Shown here piece by piece: positions 23,252 to 34,125 of a DNA stretch of 64,000 bases. The stretch is taken from positions 1-64,000 of the forward strand of contig JAMXBD010003366.1 in assembly GCA_024138025.1 (NCBI GenBank). The letters run 5' to 3'. The position numbers and the translations under genes are program-made. Below the pieces are notes generated by a model. It did no database searches, was not told where the DNA came from, and saw only the letters and a list, made by a program, of their open reading frames with translations. Source of the stretch: Combretum micranthum (lineage: Eukaryota; Streptophyta; Magnoliopsida; Myrtales; Combretaceae). Each line of letters starts with the position of its first letter. Position 1 is the first letter of the stretch.

Positions 23252-26072
23252 CTCGTTTGTCTTTTCTTTACCCAATTCTATATTGCATAGTTTGCAAACA
23301 TGCGGACAGTCACATCATGTATTTTATTTTATTTTTCCTTTATTTCCCCAAACCCTACTTGAATCCTACGGATCTACCCTCAACTTAAGTTGGACCTGGC
23401 TACGCGCGAAATCCTTATTCGTGAGAGGATCCATGTCCGGGATGGGTCAAAAACCTATCTTGATGAAGTTGGGCGAATCCAAGATCCAACCCTTTACTCT
23501 AGTCTAGTTAATGATAAAACTTTCAAATATAAAAATAAAATAAAATAAAGATACATCCTAGATATCTTTCTCTATTTAATATGCCTAAATACTCCAAGAT
23601 ATTAGCGTGTATCTTCAAAAGAGTCATCAAAGATACCATTTACTTAATATATATAGAGAGAGAGGCTTTGTAATATTAATCTTAGAGTAACCTTTTCTTA
23701 TAACTAAGTATCTATTTAGGGTTTTATGTGTTTTTTAATATGCAAAAGAAACATTATAAATTAGTTATTAATACAATATATCATTTTTTTCCTTTTAATA
23801 TTTATTAAATAAATAGGATTTTTTTTCTTATTTTAACCAGCAGGTCAATGATTGCAAAAGTAGTTTATCAAAAACTAAATAAACAATTTTACTTATAATC
23901 CACTGTCTCCTACTTGGTGACTTCTTATAGAATAATCAAGTTAGAACAAGTTATTAATTTATTTATTTTGTTAATTTTTTGGGCGTAAGAACAAGTTTCC
24001 TTAGAATACCTCTTTCCTACAACTAGTTATTACCTCTTACGACTAGAGTTAGGAATATCTGCTATGCTTTTACAGTGATAAGTAAACTATATAGCGATAA
24101 AACTTACGTAACAAATTATATAGCCAGTTGAATAGTGATTAATCAAATAATTGATATTATAAGATTATAAATAAATCATTATTCAGTAATCATTAATCAA
24201 TAATAATTTCATCAAAAAAAGGAAGCATATTATATTATTTATTTGATTAATAATAACAGCTCAATAATGAATAATCATTTACACTCAGGAGCAATATAAA
24301 TTTCCACACTGTTTCACCAATTATTTTATTACCATGTAATAACTAAATATATTACTATATTAGATAATCACCAGCCAATCAAAAGTTTAATTCTTTGAAT
24401 TGATTGATTTAGTAAAAAATTAGCTGTCTAATTACAACTATATTACAGATCATATTATTCAACAATCAAATAAGAGAAATATGATATCCGTTAATCACCA
24501 GCAATCTTTTCACTTTGGTGTTTTAAAATTTTTAATATGTATTTTCTAAATATACTCATCATACATATTTAAATCTCCATATGGGCCTCCATGTAGTCAC
24601 TTTTAAAATGTTGCCCAACAAGATATAGCTAATAATAAAAGTAAACAGTCTAAAAGGGCCCAAAGTCCTACCTGAGCCTTTGAAATGGAGGAAACAATCT
24701 TAATATATAACATACTTTTTATCATTTACTATTTTTATGCACTTCTAAAACGGATAGGAATCTACTAATAATTGTGTATGAACAAATCAGCAAAACGTGC
24801 ATTTTTACAGGTGTGTTGGTGTGATATTATCGTCAGTAATCTCCTAGGTTGCACAAGTAGCAAATGTAAGTTAAGGGGCGCCAAATGTGATTCCCATGCA
24901 ACACTTTGACAATTAATATGTGATATACATTTGTACAATTAGATAATAACTTAGATGGCATATTTAAAACAATTTATAAATGCAATTGCCAATATATAGT
25001 AATATTAATGAACTTTTAACTGTATCTATAAAATGGAGATCCACACATAACACATAACATATGCTATAACTAGTTCTCTATAAAAGTCATCCCTAAATGA
25101 TAGTTATTCTCACTGCCAACCAAATAACACTTCATCTCATATATTTATACACACACACACATATAGACATATATATATTTAAAAAATTCTATCACTAATA
25201 CATTATTAGTGATTATACCTTTTGGCTATTTAAAGTTTTTCATTCTCACTCATACGTTTTCATGGCTAATACACTTTCTCCATTAACAATTCATTTTCTT
25301 TAATATCTATTCAACATACATGTTCAGAATGCAATAGACGGTACTCTTGGAGCTTCTTGTGATTTTTAAATGGTATTTAATTTCACAAATTTCAAATGGC
25401 CGACCGTTCTCATTTTTCTTAGTTTTGTTCCAGCGTCAAACGACTAGAGTTGGGCTGATCCAACTTCTTCTGCTTGGACCCAACCCATGTTGGTGCTTTA
25501 ACATGCAAACCATCACCTCAAATGCTTTGCTACTTTTGCTTTGCTAGTCTCGTTATTGAAAAACGACCCATTTTTAGCTATTTAGAAGTAGAACATACAT
25601 ACCAGCACTCTATTCTGTCTCATTCGTCTTCACCCCAAAACCACACCAGGACTTGGAAGTAGACGTTGTAATTGGGCCACACTGAAGAGCTCATCAGCCT
25701 GTTTGAGTTTTTAAGAGATAAGCTCTTTCAACAGTTGGACCCGGCCTTATCGAAAATTATGGATTTGCTCGTAGATTGTGAAGGGTCTAAATAACATATA
25801 TATAGACACACACATATATATAAAATGTGAATCGATTATCCCAGTATTTATTATTTATCATATGTTGTTTGATATGTCTACGGATCGGTTTACTTTTTTC
25901 TTTTTTCTCTTTAAACAATGTTATGTTATGATATTAAAAAACAGATACAAGCTTAAAATTATGGAAATACCACATGCTAAGTGCTGTACTATTTCGTATT
26001 AAGTAAAAATTATAATATTTCATATAAATATTGCAATCCTTCATCTAAAGATGCTATATCTTTATATATAGG
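23252..26072. other. AT-rich intergenic DNA
   Basis: No gene, RNA or transposon boundary was recognised. It contains scattered microsatellites (CACACA near 25150, TATATA near 25170 and 25795). Confidence 0.4.
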
Positions 26073-26822
26073 TGTGTGGTAGGGTTACTGCAGTTGGCCG
26101 ATCACGTGGGATAGGCGTGGTAATTGGCCTAAGAGAAGTCTTGAACTAATAACACGTGTAGGACATCGCAAAGAGGGGCGTGGGAGGAGGAACATGCAAA
26201 CCCAGTTTCTTAAGTGTATGAGTGTAACAGAAGATCAAATCAGATAGATTCAATCATTCTTGACTTGTTCTTCATAGAATAAGTACTTTGATCTTTCTTG
26301 AAGATGCTTCAGTGGAGTTTTCATGTTACTTTCAATCTTAGCAATGCACCAAATTCTATCTAAATGAGAAGAGCAACCTCCTATTTATAGATGTTGGAAG
26401 CTAATGCCAGCCTTTGGATCATTCCTAAGGATCCGACAGCTGAGATTGAAGCCTTCCTTTTTTTAATAATGGGCTAGGCTTGCAAATGGGCTTGGAAAGA
26501 GCTTACGGCTTTTTTATAATATAAAAAGTCTATTATTTATTGAAAATAGTCTTTTTTCCAATATAAAAAGGTTTCATACTTATTTTAGTTAAATAAAGCC
26601 CAATCATCACATGAAAATACTTCTGAAGTCCATTTTTTTGCACACAAGAAAACCAAATTAGGCCAAATTAGAACGAACCAGTCTGATGATTCTTGTTCTA
26701 AGCCTATCAAACCGAGTCTCTCTACGACATCTCTCATTAAACTCGGTCTTCTAAGCCTTATCACTAGCCCAAAAGACTGGCCTATAGCATTAAATTAAGC
26801 CAAAAGCCTAATTACAAAAATG
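26073..26822 (-). mobile_element. LTR-like segment related to the adjacent Tat-type element
   Basis: It starts TGTGTGGTAGGGTTACTGCA, close to the TGTGTGGG terminus of the LTR at 26828. It has the same layout: CACGTG-rich outer part, a TATTTATAGATG box (minus-strand TATA) near 26380, and a GGCCC/GGGCTT-rich part near 26470-26810. It directly abuts the target duplication of the complete element. Its inner end and TSD are not clear, so it may be a solo or truncated LTR of a sister family. Confidence 0.45.
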
Positions 26823-26827
26823 ACCCT

Positions 26828-27480
26828 TGTGTGGGCATGAGTCTGGATGCAACGATCACGTGCAGGCCACGTGACTATTGCGCTACACGTGACCTAGGGA
26901 AACAACACGTGTAAGGATGATCAAGAGAGAATCGTGTAGGGAGGAGGAGTAGGCAATCTCAATAGGCTCTAACACACGTGTGACAGGTGAGAGAGCTAAA
27001 GAGCATCAACCTCACTAAGTACCACAAATATCGTGTGCGTTCTTGAGTGAGTCGAGTAATTGATTCACAAAAATGTAAATCCGACAGCACAACGATGTTT
27101 GTCTAAGATTTTCACTTATCCAAATGAGGTAAGAACTAAGAGTATTTATAGAGAATCTGGCCGTCGATGTCATTCGTCAGATGAAACAGAAGACCAACGG
27201 CTAAGATGAGTCCTTCTCAAAGTGGATATGAATGTGGGCTCCCTTATGGACCCAGGCCCATTGGGGCCTTTATTGTATGTGTGTGAGCCAATTTGAGAAA
27301 GGTTGAAATTGGGCAGGCCAATTCCAACGGGCCCTACTCCAAGCCTTCCATGCTAATTCTCCCATGATCATCCCAATATAATTAGGCCTAACTCTCTAAG
27401 CCCTGTCACTTTAACCAGAGAGTTAAATCCAAATAATAAATCAGGCTTAAAGCCTTTATAATGAAATCCATACATCTACA
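26828..27480 (-). repeat. 3' LTR of the Tat-type element
   Basis: 653 bp, TGTGTGGGCATGAGTC... to ...CATACATCTACA on the plus strand. It matches the copy at 38755-39407 along its whole length. A TATAAATA box on the minus strand is at 27143-27150. Several CACGTG/ACGTG motifs (26852-26905) lie in the outer part. Differences from the other copy include many C/T and G/A changes. Confidence 0.95.
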
Positions 27481-27497
27481 TTATGCCCCTTGACTAA
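27481..27497 (-). promoter_or_regulatory. Polypurine tract of the Tat-type element
   Basis: On the minus strand, AGTCAAGGGGCATAA directly precedes the TGTAGATG start of the 3' LTR. This is the expected place for the plus-strand primer. Confidence 0.6.
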
Positions 27498-27982
27498 AGC
27501 ACTTCGAAACATATCGGAGGGATTTGGGCATTAATTAAGCCCTTTCGAATGACAAAAGTTTCATCCAGTGCACACGCGCTATAACTTAGCTGTACCGCTA
27601 CTTGGTGTATCAATTTCTTGATAGCTCGCAATGCAAAAGTTTAGTGAGACATTTGTTATTCACCGAACAATCAAATTTTCTTGGAGTACATCTTTGCAAC
27701 ATTGTATTGTCTACATGAATTGCCCCATGTTGACATTCGTGTTACTTTTAAAAAAAAAAAATATATATATAATATATATACTAGCATGCCTCCGTTGGTA
27801 TGTGGTTTTTTTTTGAGATCTTAGTTCCATTCCATCACCAATGCCATTTAACAGCTAAGATCCGCATGTCTTTCCATCTACTATCAATGGGAGACTAGCC
27901 TTTCTAAATGCTGTAAGATAAGACAAAGGGCTCGTAAATGTCGACTAGAGGCAGCAAAATCTGAAGTCTTGGTGATGATTGC
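27498..27982. other. Non-coding interior of the Tat-type element
   Basis: It lies between the polypurine tract and the UPL-like fragment. No gene was recognised; it includes poly(A) and (AT)n near 27750-27780. Confidence 0.4.
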
Positions 27983-29611
27983 ATGATCCTGAAGTATCAC
28001 CAGTCAAAGCCTATAAATATGCTCGGGATGTAAATATTTTCACAAAGCATCGCAAGGCATTGCGATCTTTCACAGCCTGAAGACCATTAGCATTGAGGCG
28101 CAAAGCATCTAGACACTGAGGTATGCACGATATTGCTTCCGCAGAGTAGATAACACCATCGATAATGACATCCAAGAAAGCAGAAGGAAGACCAGCTGTA
28201 TCAGTAAATTCTTTTGCTCTTTGGAAAATTGTATGGAGGCATTATGGCAACAAACTATCCTCAGAACCATACAAACTTGAAGTGTTCCCAGGGGCATCAG
28301 CTCCATGAGATATCGCACGCAACAAAGCTTTCAAAAGTAACCGTCGATGGTGTGAAATTAATGATTTAGAGTAGAGAGGCTGCAGATTATCAAGCTCACT
28401 GGAAGCAACAGTAGGAACTGTTTGTGTGCGCTCACTACAATCAGATTTTTCCCCTTGTTTTGAACAATTCTCAATATAAGACACTTCAACCTTCAAGCAT
28501 CCAATAATATCATCTAAACCACCCAACTCTCGGAACAATGAAGCAGTTAGGTTACTATATTCCATGAAGGCTTCAAGAATATGGACAGCGGTGCAAACCA
28601 AGTGCACGTGTTGTGGATCCGTATCTTTCAGAAGGGATATAAGGGTTGATATAAATCCTGCTTCTCGCATGGCAGAACATCTTGCTGATAATGAGACCAG
28701 GGCAGCAATAAGAGACAGTAAAGCCTCAGCAAATACAATAGACCCTTTTGATGAACCACTAATAACAGAATCAATAGACTTCTGCACAAGGCTGGACAAG
28801 ATCCCACGATGTCCCCCAGATGTAATAGCAGTAAGCACATTAGACTGACGAGAACGATCCTGACATAAAGCAACCAACGTAAGCAGACAGAGTATACGGA
28901 TTTTTTTTTCAGGAATTGCTTCTTCATAACTCAATAATAACAATAATTCATTGACAAAATCAGGCTCTGTATTAAAGAAAGAAACCAAGTCATATGCATC
29001 ACTACTTGCTTTGACAAGGACTACATAGGCATACAAGCGAATGCATGTAAATTGCTACCTAGAAGATATAGATCCAAAAGCCCTTGCAAAACACAGTCTA
29101 GTCAATAATGAAAATCTCAAACCACTAGGTACGTTATACTTGGTAACTAACTTATCCAAAAGCTCCAGATCAGTTTCAGGATAAGAATCGATTCTTGGTA
29201 CATGAATAATTCGTAAACCTTGAGAAGACTATTCTTCAGTCTGGTTTCCATTTGATGATTTGTTAACCGCATAAAACTCAAAATGGAGGGTGCAGCCAAT
29301 TCATAGGCAACAGGATCACAACCGTCCTCCAATGCACATGAAGAGAGTCCAAAACCCTCATCCTTTCCTCCCCAACCTTGTGCAAGGGCATATAGTTTGG
29401 AACTGGATGGATCTCTAATAGAGCTATTTCCAATAGTTTTCCTAAAAAATGCAGCCAATGTCTACAGGCAGGCCTCAACGACATCCACATCAGTAGAAGC
29501 AAGTAGAGTTGAAAGATGATGCTCATATGAATAGGAAAAGTGCTTATTTGAGCAATTTTCCAAGATTATTCTTATGACATGAAGAATTTGAAGAACAGCA
29601 TCTTTACAATT
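27983..29611 (-). pseudogene. UPL1-like: UPL1/UPL2-type HECT ubiquitin ligase, N-terminal segment, captured
   Basis: UPL1/2 are very large (over 3,500 aa) plant E3 ligases; the N-terminal armadillo-like DUF908/DUF913 part is scaffold-like and the HECT domain is C-terminal. This minus-strand segment matches only the N-terminal part. Motifs: VLQILHVIRIILENC, LAQGWGGKDEGFGL, NVPSGLRFSLLTRL, TAITSGGHRGILSSLVQKSI, DTDPQHVHLVCTAVHILEAF, LFRELGGLDDIIGCLKVEV, RRLLLKALLRAISHGADAPG and ECxxSAEAISCIPQCLDALR-like codons. The longest open stretch is 264 codons (29036-28242). Stops replace Gln codons (for example at 29462 and near 29055), and a frameshift lies near 29150-29230. No introns were visible across regions expected to be split, suggesting an RNA-derived copy. 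It ends near 27983 after the ALTGDT motif. Confidence 0.85.
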
Positions 29612-30987
29612 ATCAGTTACACCAACAAGAAACCTACATTCGCCAATTGAAGGATCTAGGAAAGTAACCATACCAAGACCATCGAAGTTGCAGCTCTGCG
29701 CATTTTGCATCTGCAGCTAATAGTAGCTGTTAAATGCATACGAGATGTTTCCTTTCACACCAAGACCATTGCATGATCCACCATAATTGAGTGTCGTGCA
29801 ATCAGCCACACTATAAGCAAGCTTAAAGTGATTTACCATAGTTGTAAGATCCTTATTTGGGTTTGCCACACACCACCTAGACGATAAGTACTGGACATTC
29901 TTTGCATTCTTTAATAACCCATTCCTAAGGTTTAATGCATATTTTGCTTGCCCATCAAAAGAGAAAATTCCCCAATGCCTTTCAAAGTTTCCAGGCAGCG
30001 TGCTCTTTGCCCCTTCGTTAAGTAGACTAAAGAGATAAACGTCCATTGGAGGCACTCTAGGCCTTAGGGGAGTTCCTTAACCACTGAGCATGTGATTGAT
30101 AAGGCCTTGGTTGAATGCCCTGGCTACAGAGAGATTTGCACTAACGGCTCCATCAGATGGCCACCCAATCTCCCCCACTGCTATAGGCATTTGTCCATAA
30201 CCAATTTTAGTGAGAGCAGCAACAAGCGTGTCATAGTTTCCATCAAATGCATTGTTGTAAACATTGGCCCCATCTGTTACAGCATGTGTTATCCCAAAAA
30301 AAAAAAAAAAAGCATAGTCTTGGGGAAATCTGAGCTCCCGTAGAGACTGAGAAATGGATATATATTTACTACAAATGGTGAACCATTGGAATTAAGAAAT
30401 TGAACAAGTTGTGTTATAATTTGGGTAAGCTCAGGACGGAAAGCCCCTTGAGAAGGAAGATTAGCCTCATATGCATCTGCATTACAAGGGACCACTAGTT
30501 TTACCGTACCAGTAAGATTTGCCTTAGCCAAGGACTGTTGGAGATTGAGTAAAGCAAGCACAACATAGTTCTGACATTGACCAAAATAACTTGACAGGAA
30601 AGGCTCATTTCCAACAGCAACATACCTAACATCAGCACCACCTTTATGAATATAAGCAGACAAATTCTGCTTAACCCACAAATCACAAGCAACACAGGAA
30701 GAACTCAACACACTGAACAAGTCATTTGGTATCCCAACCATGACTTGGACCCCACTCCCTTCAAGTGCTTTCATTACATCTGGGTCAGCATCAAAAAGCT
30801 TCACTTTAGTTATCTTGTTTTCTTTCATCAGATCTACTGTTGAGGTCTTAAGCTTACGGAACGAAACTGCGCCCCAGTTCACTCCTATAGCTGAGCCTGC
30901 AACTATGAATAGTAAAGAAGTTGAAATTATTAAAAGGGTGAGTGTGGGGAGTGACAAACGAGGGAACTTTAATGTTGGTCCCAACAT
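29612..30987 (-). pseudogene. GH17 glucan endo-1,3-beta-glucosidase with X8 domain, captured
   Basis: This family hydrolyses beta-1,3-glucan (callose) at the cell surface. Reading minus from ATG at 30987: hydrophobic signal peptide (about aa 12-32), GVNWG start of the GH17 barrel, ITKVKLFDADPDVMKAL, and VAVGNEPF with the acid/base Glu (E128). After a disruption at about 30300, the GEIGWP nucleophile motif appears near 30160-30175. The X8/CBM43 domain follows (30055-29620) with WCVANP, CTTLNYGGSCNGLG, SYAFNSYY and FLDPSIGECRFLVG. A 15-base T run replaces codons near 30298-30312 and shifts the frame; stops occur near 30080 and 29717 (Gln to TAG). The signal-peptide/catalytic boundary is continuous, so the intron usual there is absent. 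The C-terminal tail is replaced by UPL-like sequence. Confidence 0.92.
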
Positions 30988-31059
30988 CCTTGGAGTTCAA
31001 GGTTGGATTTTTATTTGGTTGTTTAGTATAGATGTGTGTTTTATAAGTGATGTTTGGTG
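30988..31059. other. Leader-like sequence next to the GH17 copy
   Basis: It is TTTG/TGTT-rich on the plus strand and probably represents the 5' UTR of the captured glucanase transcript. No other signal was seen. Confidence 0.3.
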
Positions 31060-31339
31060 TGTGATTGCTGCCTTCTCACGCTTATTATCAGGAATAGCAT
31101 CGGGTGATCCATTACCACCGTCAGATCCTCTCCGGGTTACTATCACCATGATTCAAAATGCACTTATTGGCATAGTAATAAGTCTCCCTTCCATTAAGCA
31201 ATGCTTCGCTGATGCACGGCCTAGCAATGATGGCACTCTAGTTGCTTGCTGCAGTGAGTGCTCGGCTTGTCCTATACTGCTGCTTGACTTACCTGCACAA
31301 GAGGGAACATCACAAGGATATCCTTGTGATGATAAATAA
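31060..31339. other. Unrecognised segment, possible fifth captured fragment
   Basis: GC is higher than in the surrounding DNA. The plus frame is open from 31040 to 31339 (SGIASGDPLPPSDPLRV, CFADARPSNDGTLVACCSEC). The minus strand is also partly readable (PSLLGRASAKHCLMEGR, GSDGGNGSPDAIPDNK). I do not recognise the family on either strand. An AAGGATATCCTT palindrome lies near 31314-31325. The contrast with neighbouring AT-rich DNA and its place between captured gene pieces suggest another captured exon. Confidence 0.3.
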
Positions 31340-32171
31340 GATTTTCTTTTATTTTAAAATTGTAAGTCAATAGAATGGCGGCCCAATTCAGTGCTTTATG
31401 TGCTCGAAATGCTTCCTTTTATGCTCTTGCTGTTGTTTGCTCAGTTGAGGATAGGTACACTCAGCATGCCTGAATTCCAAACTTAATTTCTCTGAAAGCA
31501 GCAGCTTTCCTCATTTTTTTTCTTTTTGAAAAACGAATGTCCCTTGCTGCCAAACACATATTTACCAAGGCTGTTACAATATAGTACTACTTGGGACAGA
31601 TGTCATAATTTGATAGTTGTAGTACATCATGGTACAATATAATGCTCTATTTATTCCAGCACATGGGACGTCTTTTGTTTCCACCATGAAATCCTTACCT
31701 TATTTGTCAACACTGTCTATTTCCTTCTTCATTTTTTTTTTTACTATTTCAATACTCTATCAGGTAGGGATAGCTTGTCTTCTTCCTTTACCTTTGTTCG
31801 TCAACCAACAGGTTTCTTTCAACACTTACCTTAATTTTTTTTATTATTTTCATGATAGCTTATTCTTCATTATTTCTACAAAATCCTGAGCTTCCTCTTT
31901 CTCTTTTATTTCTGTTTATATATTTTAAATCTAACTTTCTTAATGTTGTCTATGGCAGCGTTTCATTCTTGAAGTCAGCTTATCTTTTTTTTTATCTCCA
32001 CAGTGACATAGCCACATTTGAGTAACTCTTCAGCTTGACTTGACGTATTGAAGGTAAAGCATCTTAATCCCATAATGTTCAATATTCTCTTTTATCTCTT
32101 TTGAGGAATATATTGATAGCTCGATAGAGACCATCATTGACAACTCTGGCATGATCTGGTAACGGCTCAGC
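31340..32171. other. Non-coding interior of the Tat-type element
   Basis: T-rich DNA between the unrecognised segment and the PGDH fragment; no gene was recognised. It could include untranslated sequence of captured transcripts. Confidence 0.35.
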
Positions 32172-32812
32172 TTATGTTATGAATCTGGTTGGAAGAGCTG
32201 GTGTTGGTATTAATAAAGTAGATATGAGTGCTACTACAGAATCATGGCTGTTTGGTTGTTAATGCTCCCACTACCAATACGGTTGCAGTCGCTGAACACG
32301 AGATCGCTCTGTTGACTGCTATGGCTAGGAATATAGCTCAAGCTGATGCATCTGTTAAGGATGGAAAGTGGCAGCAAAACAAATATGTTGGTGTTTCCCT
32401 TGTAGGGAAAACCCTGGTTGTAATGGCTTTTGGAAAGGTTGGATTAAAAGTTGCTCACCGTGCTAAAGGTCTTGGTATGCATGTGATTGCTCATGACCCC
32501 TATGTCCCAGCAGATCATGCCCATACAGTAGGTGTTGAACTAGTCAGCTTTAATGAGCCATTGCAATTGCAACTGTAAATTTCATCTCTTTACACATGCC
32601 CTTAACACCTGCCACCTCAAAGATTCTTAATGATGAATCATTTGCAAAAATAGAAAAAGGTAAGAATTGTTGATGTTGCCCGTGGAGGTGTCATTGATGA
32701 AGATCCTCTTGTGAGGGCGTTGGATGCTGGGATAGTGGCACAGGCAGCTCTTGATGTATTCACTATGGAGCCACCTCCAAAGGAGAGCAAGTTGATTCCT
32801 TTGTCGTGAAGA
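32172..32812 (+). pseudogene. D-3-phosphoglycerate dehydrogenase fragment, captured in antisense
   Basis: PGDH oxidises 3-phosphoglycerate in plastidial serine synthesis. Plus-strand motifs: LVGRAGVGINKVDM, then after a +1 shift near 32240 GCLVVNAPTTNTVAVAEHEI, NIAQADASVKDGKW, YVGVSLVGKTL, RAKGLGMHVIAHDPY. After more breaks near 32575-32660: [21 protein letters not shown] and AQAALDVF. It covers the nucleotide-binding domain but lacks the N-terminus, substrate-binding remainder and regulatory ACT part. The dinucleotide loop is A-F-G-K-V-G instead of G-F-G-K-V-G. It lies opposite to the host element's transcription, unlike the other captured genes. No intron was seen. Confidence 0.9.
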
Positions 32813-32894
32813 ATTTTTTTTTAATACTCGTTACACGGCCTGAGTTGTTTGCACAAGGCGTCAACACACCCTGTGGGAGAGGGGAAACAAATTG

Positions 32895-33047
32895 GTCAGA
32901 GAAAACACCGACATAAGTTATGTGGTCTGGCTTCATTCCGATTGCTAACATCTTCCTGAATAGTTGCAAGGCCTCTTCACCAAGACCATGCTGAGCCAAA
33001 GCAATGATCATAGAAGTCCAGGAGACAGTATCTTTACTCCCAGGCAT
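32895..33047 (-). pseudogene. PPR protein fragment, captured
   Basis: About 50 residues: MPGSKDTVSWTSMIIALAQH followed by a motif of the form G-x-G-E-E-A-L-x-L-F-R-K-M and G-M-K-P-D-H-I-T-Y-V-G-V. This is one pentatricopeptide repeat of the PLS class (RNA-binding, usually organellar). Similarity ends abruptly at both sides, and nothing upstream of 33047 continues the repeat array, so only about one and a half repeats were captured. It runs in the same direction as the host element. Confidence 0.85.
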
Positions 33048-33867
33048 TATTTTATGATGTGGTCAAAATGGAACTTCCTATCATGAGGGAGAATCTGAGC
33101 CATATTCCATCGATAAGAAATGAGTCTTCCAGGAACAAAGCTGTGAGTAGAATGCTTCTCTAACTCCCTTCCTTTCGTAGGTAAGAATGCACTCAATGCA
33201 TTTTATCCATTCAAACCTAGTTTTGATTAAAGTATCATGGGAATTTATTACTTAACAGTGTCCATTTATGAGTGCATTGTAAGTTGCTTTATTAGGAACA
33301 AAACCTTCGTTATTCATTTCATCCAAAACCTCACTTGTTTTGGTCATCTTCCCTTCTTAGGCACAAACCAGGAAAGCTTGCTATCGTTCCATGCGCTTAG
33401 TTGTTATGCGTTCTTGATGGTTGATCCTTGTCCCTTTAATTTTCTTCAAACCCAAACATATTTTTTTTTTAGTTGTTCAAACTCTCTATAGAATTTTCTT
33501 TGAGGTAAATGGTTCCTCTTTTGCTGTGACTTTAGCTTTAGTGTAATAACTCAATATTCGGTTGATCTCCATTGCTAAGAAAGCCTTAATCAGTGTTTGT
33601 ATTGTTGGACTTAGGCATTGCTGATGTGCTTAGCTTGCTATGTGTTAGGTCGTTGATGCTTGTATTCTTCCTTGACTTCATTTTTGCAGGTATGATTTTT
33701 CACTTTATAAATCGTCTACTTAAGGGTCATATTAGTGTCATTAACCATTAATGATTCTTGAACATGTGCTGAAAGAATACTCAACTTCAAACATCCATGT
33801 CTATCATGTATTCTATTCATTCATCTAATGACCACGGTGCCTCATGATTTTTAAGACTAAGCTCTTT
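33048..33867. other. Non-coding interior of the Tat-type element
   Basis: No protein motif was recognised on either strand, although T-rich short open frames occur. Confidence 0.4.
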
Positions 33868-34125
33868 GTCATCCGTGTTTCGACCACATAAATGGCAATC
33901 TTGAGACCATGCACTGTATGATGACACTCTCAGCCGTCCGTGTCCCAAACTTTACGTGACAATCTTGGAATCGCACATTGCGTTGTGTTCCATTCCTCAT
34001 GTGATGATCTTGGCACCGCACCACTATGAGAGAGGCTCTCCTCAGTTGTCTGTGTCTCACCCGCCCATGTGACAATCTTGCAACCGCACTACTGTAAGAG
34101 GGGACTCTTTCTCATCTTGTGCACC
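33868..34125. repeat. Degenerate tandem repeat inside the Tat-type element
   Basis: Three or four units of 60-110 bases share GTGACAATCTTG (variants GGCAATCTTG, GTGATGATCTTG), then an RCCGCAC-type word, then CTCTC, then CAGYYGTCYGTGTC. Variable tandem repeats between pol and the 3' LTR are typical of Tat/Ogre-type elements. Confidence 0.65.

Noticed and set aside
28564..28848. Plus-strand open frame of 94 codons
   Set aside because: Antisense shadow of the UPL1/2-like segment.
30740..31060. Plus-strand open frame (199 codons) across the GH17 start
   Set aside because: It is the antisense of the GH17 signal peptide and catalytic region; only the part beyond 31060 remains unexplained.
27983..33047. 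Cluster of ordinary host genes (UPL, GH17, PGDH, PPR)
   Set aside because: All are fragments with stops or shifts, lack visible introns, and lie inside a retrotransposon with matching LTRs and target duplications.
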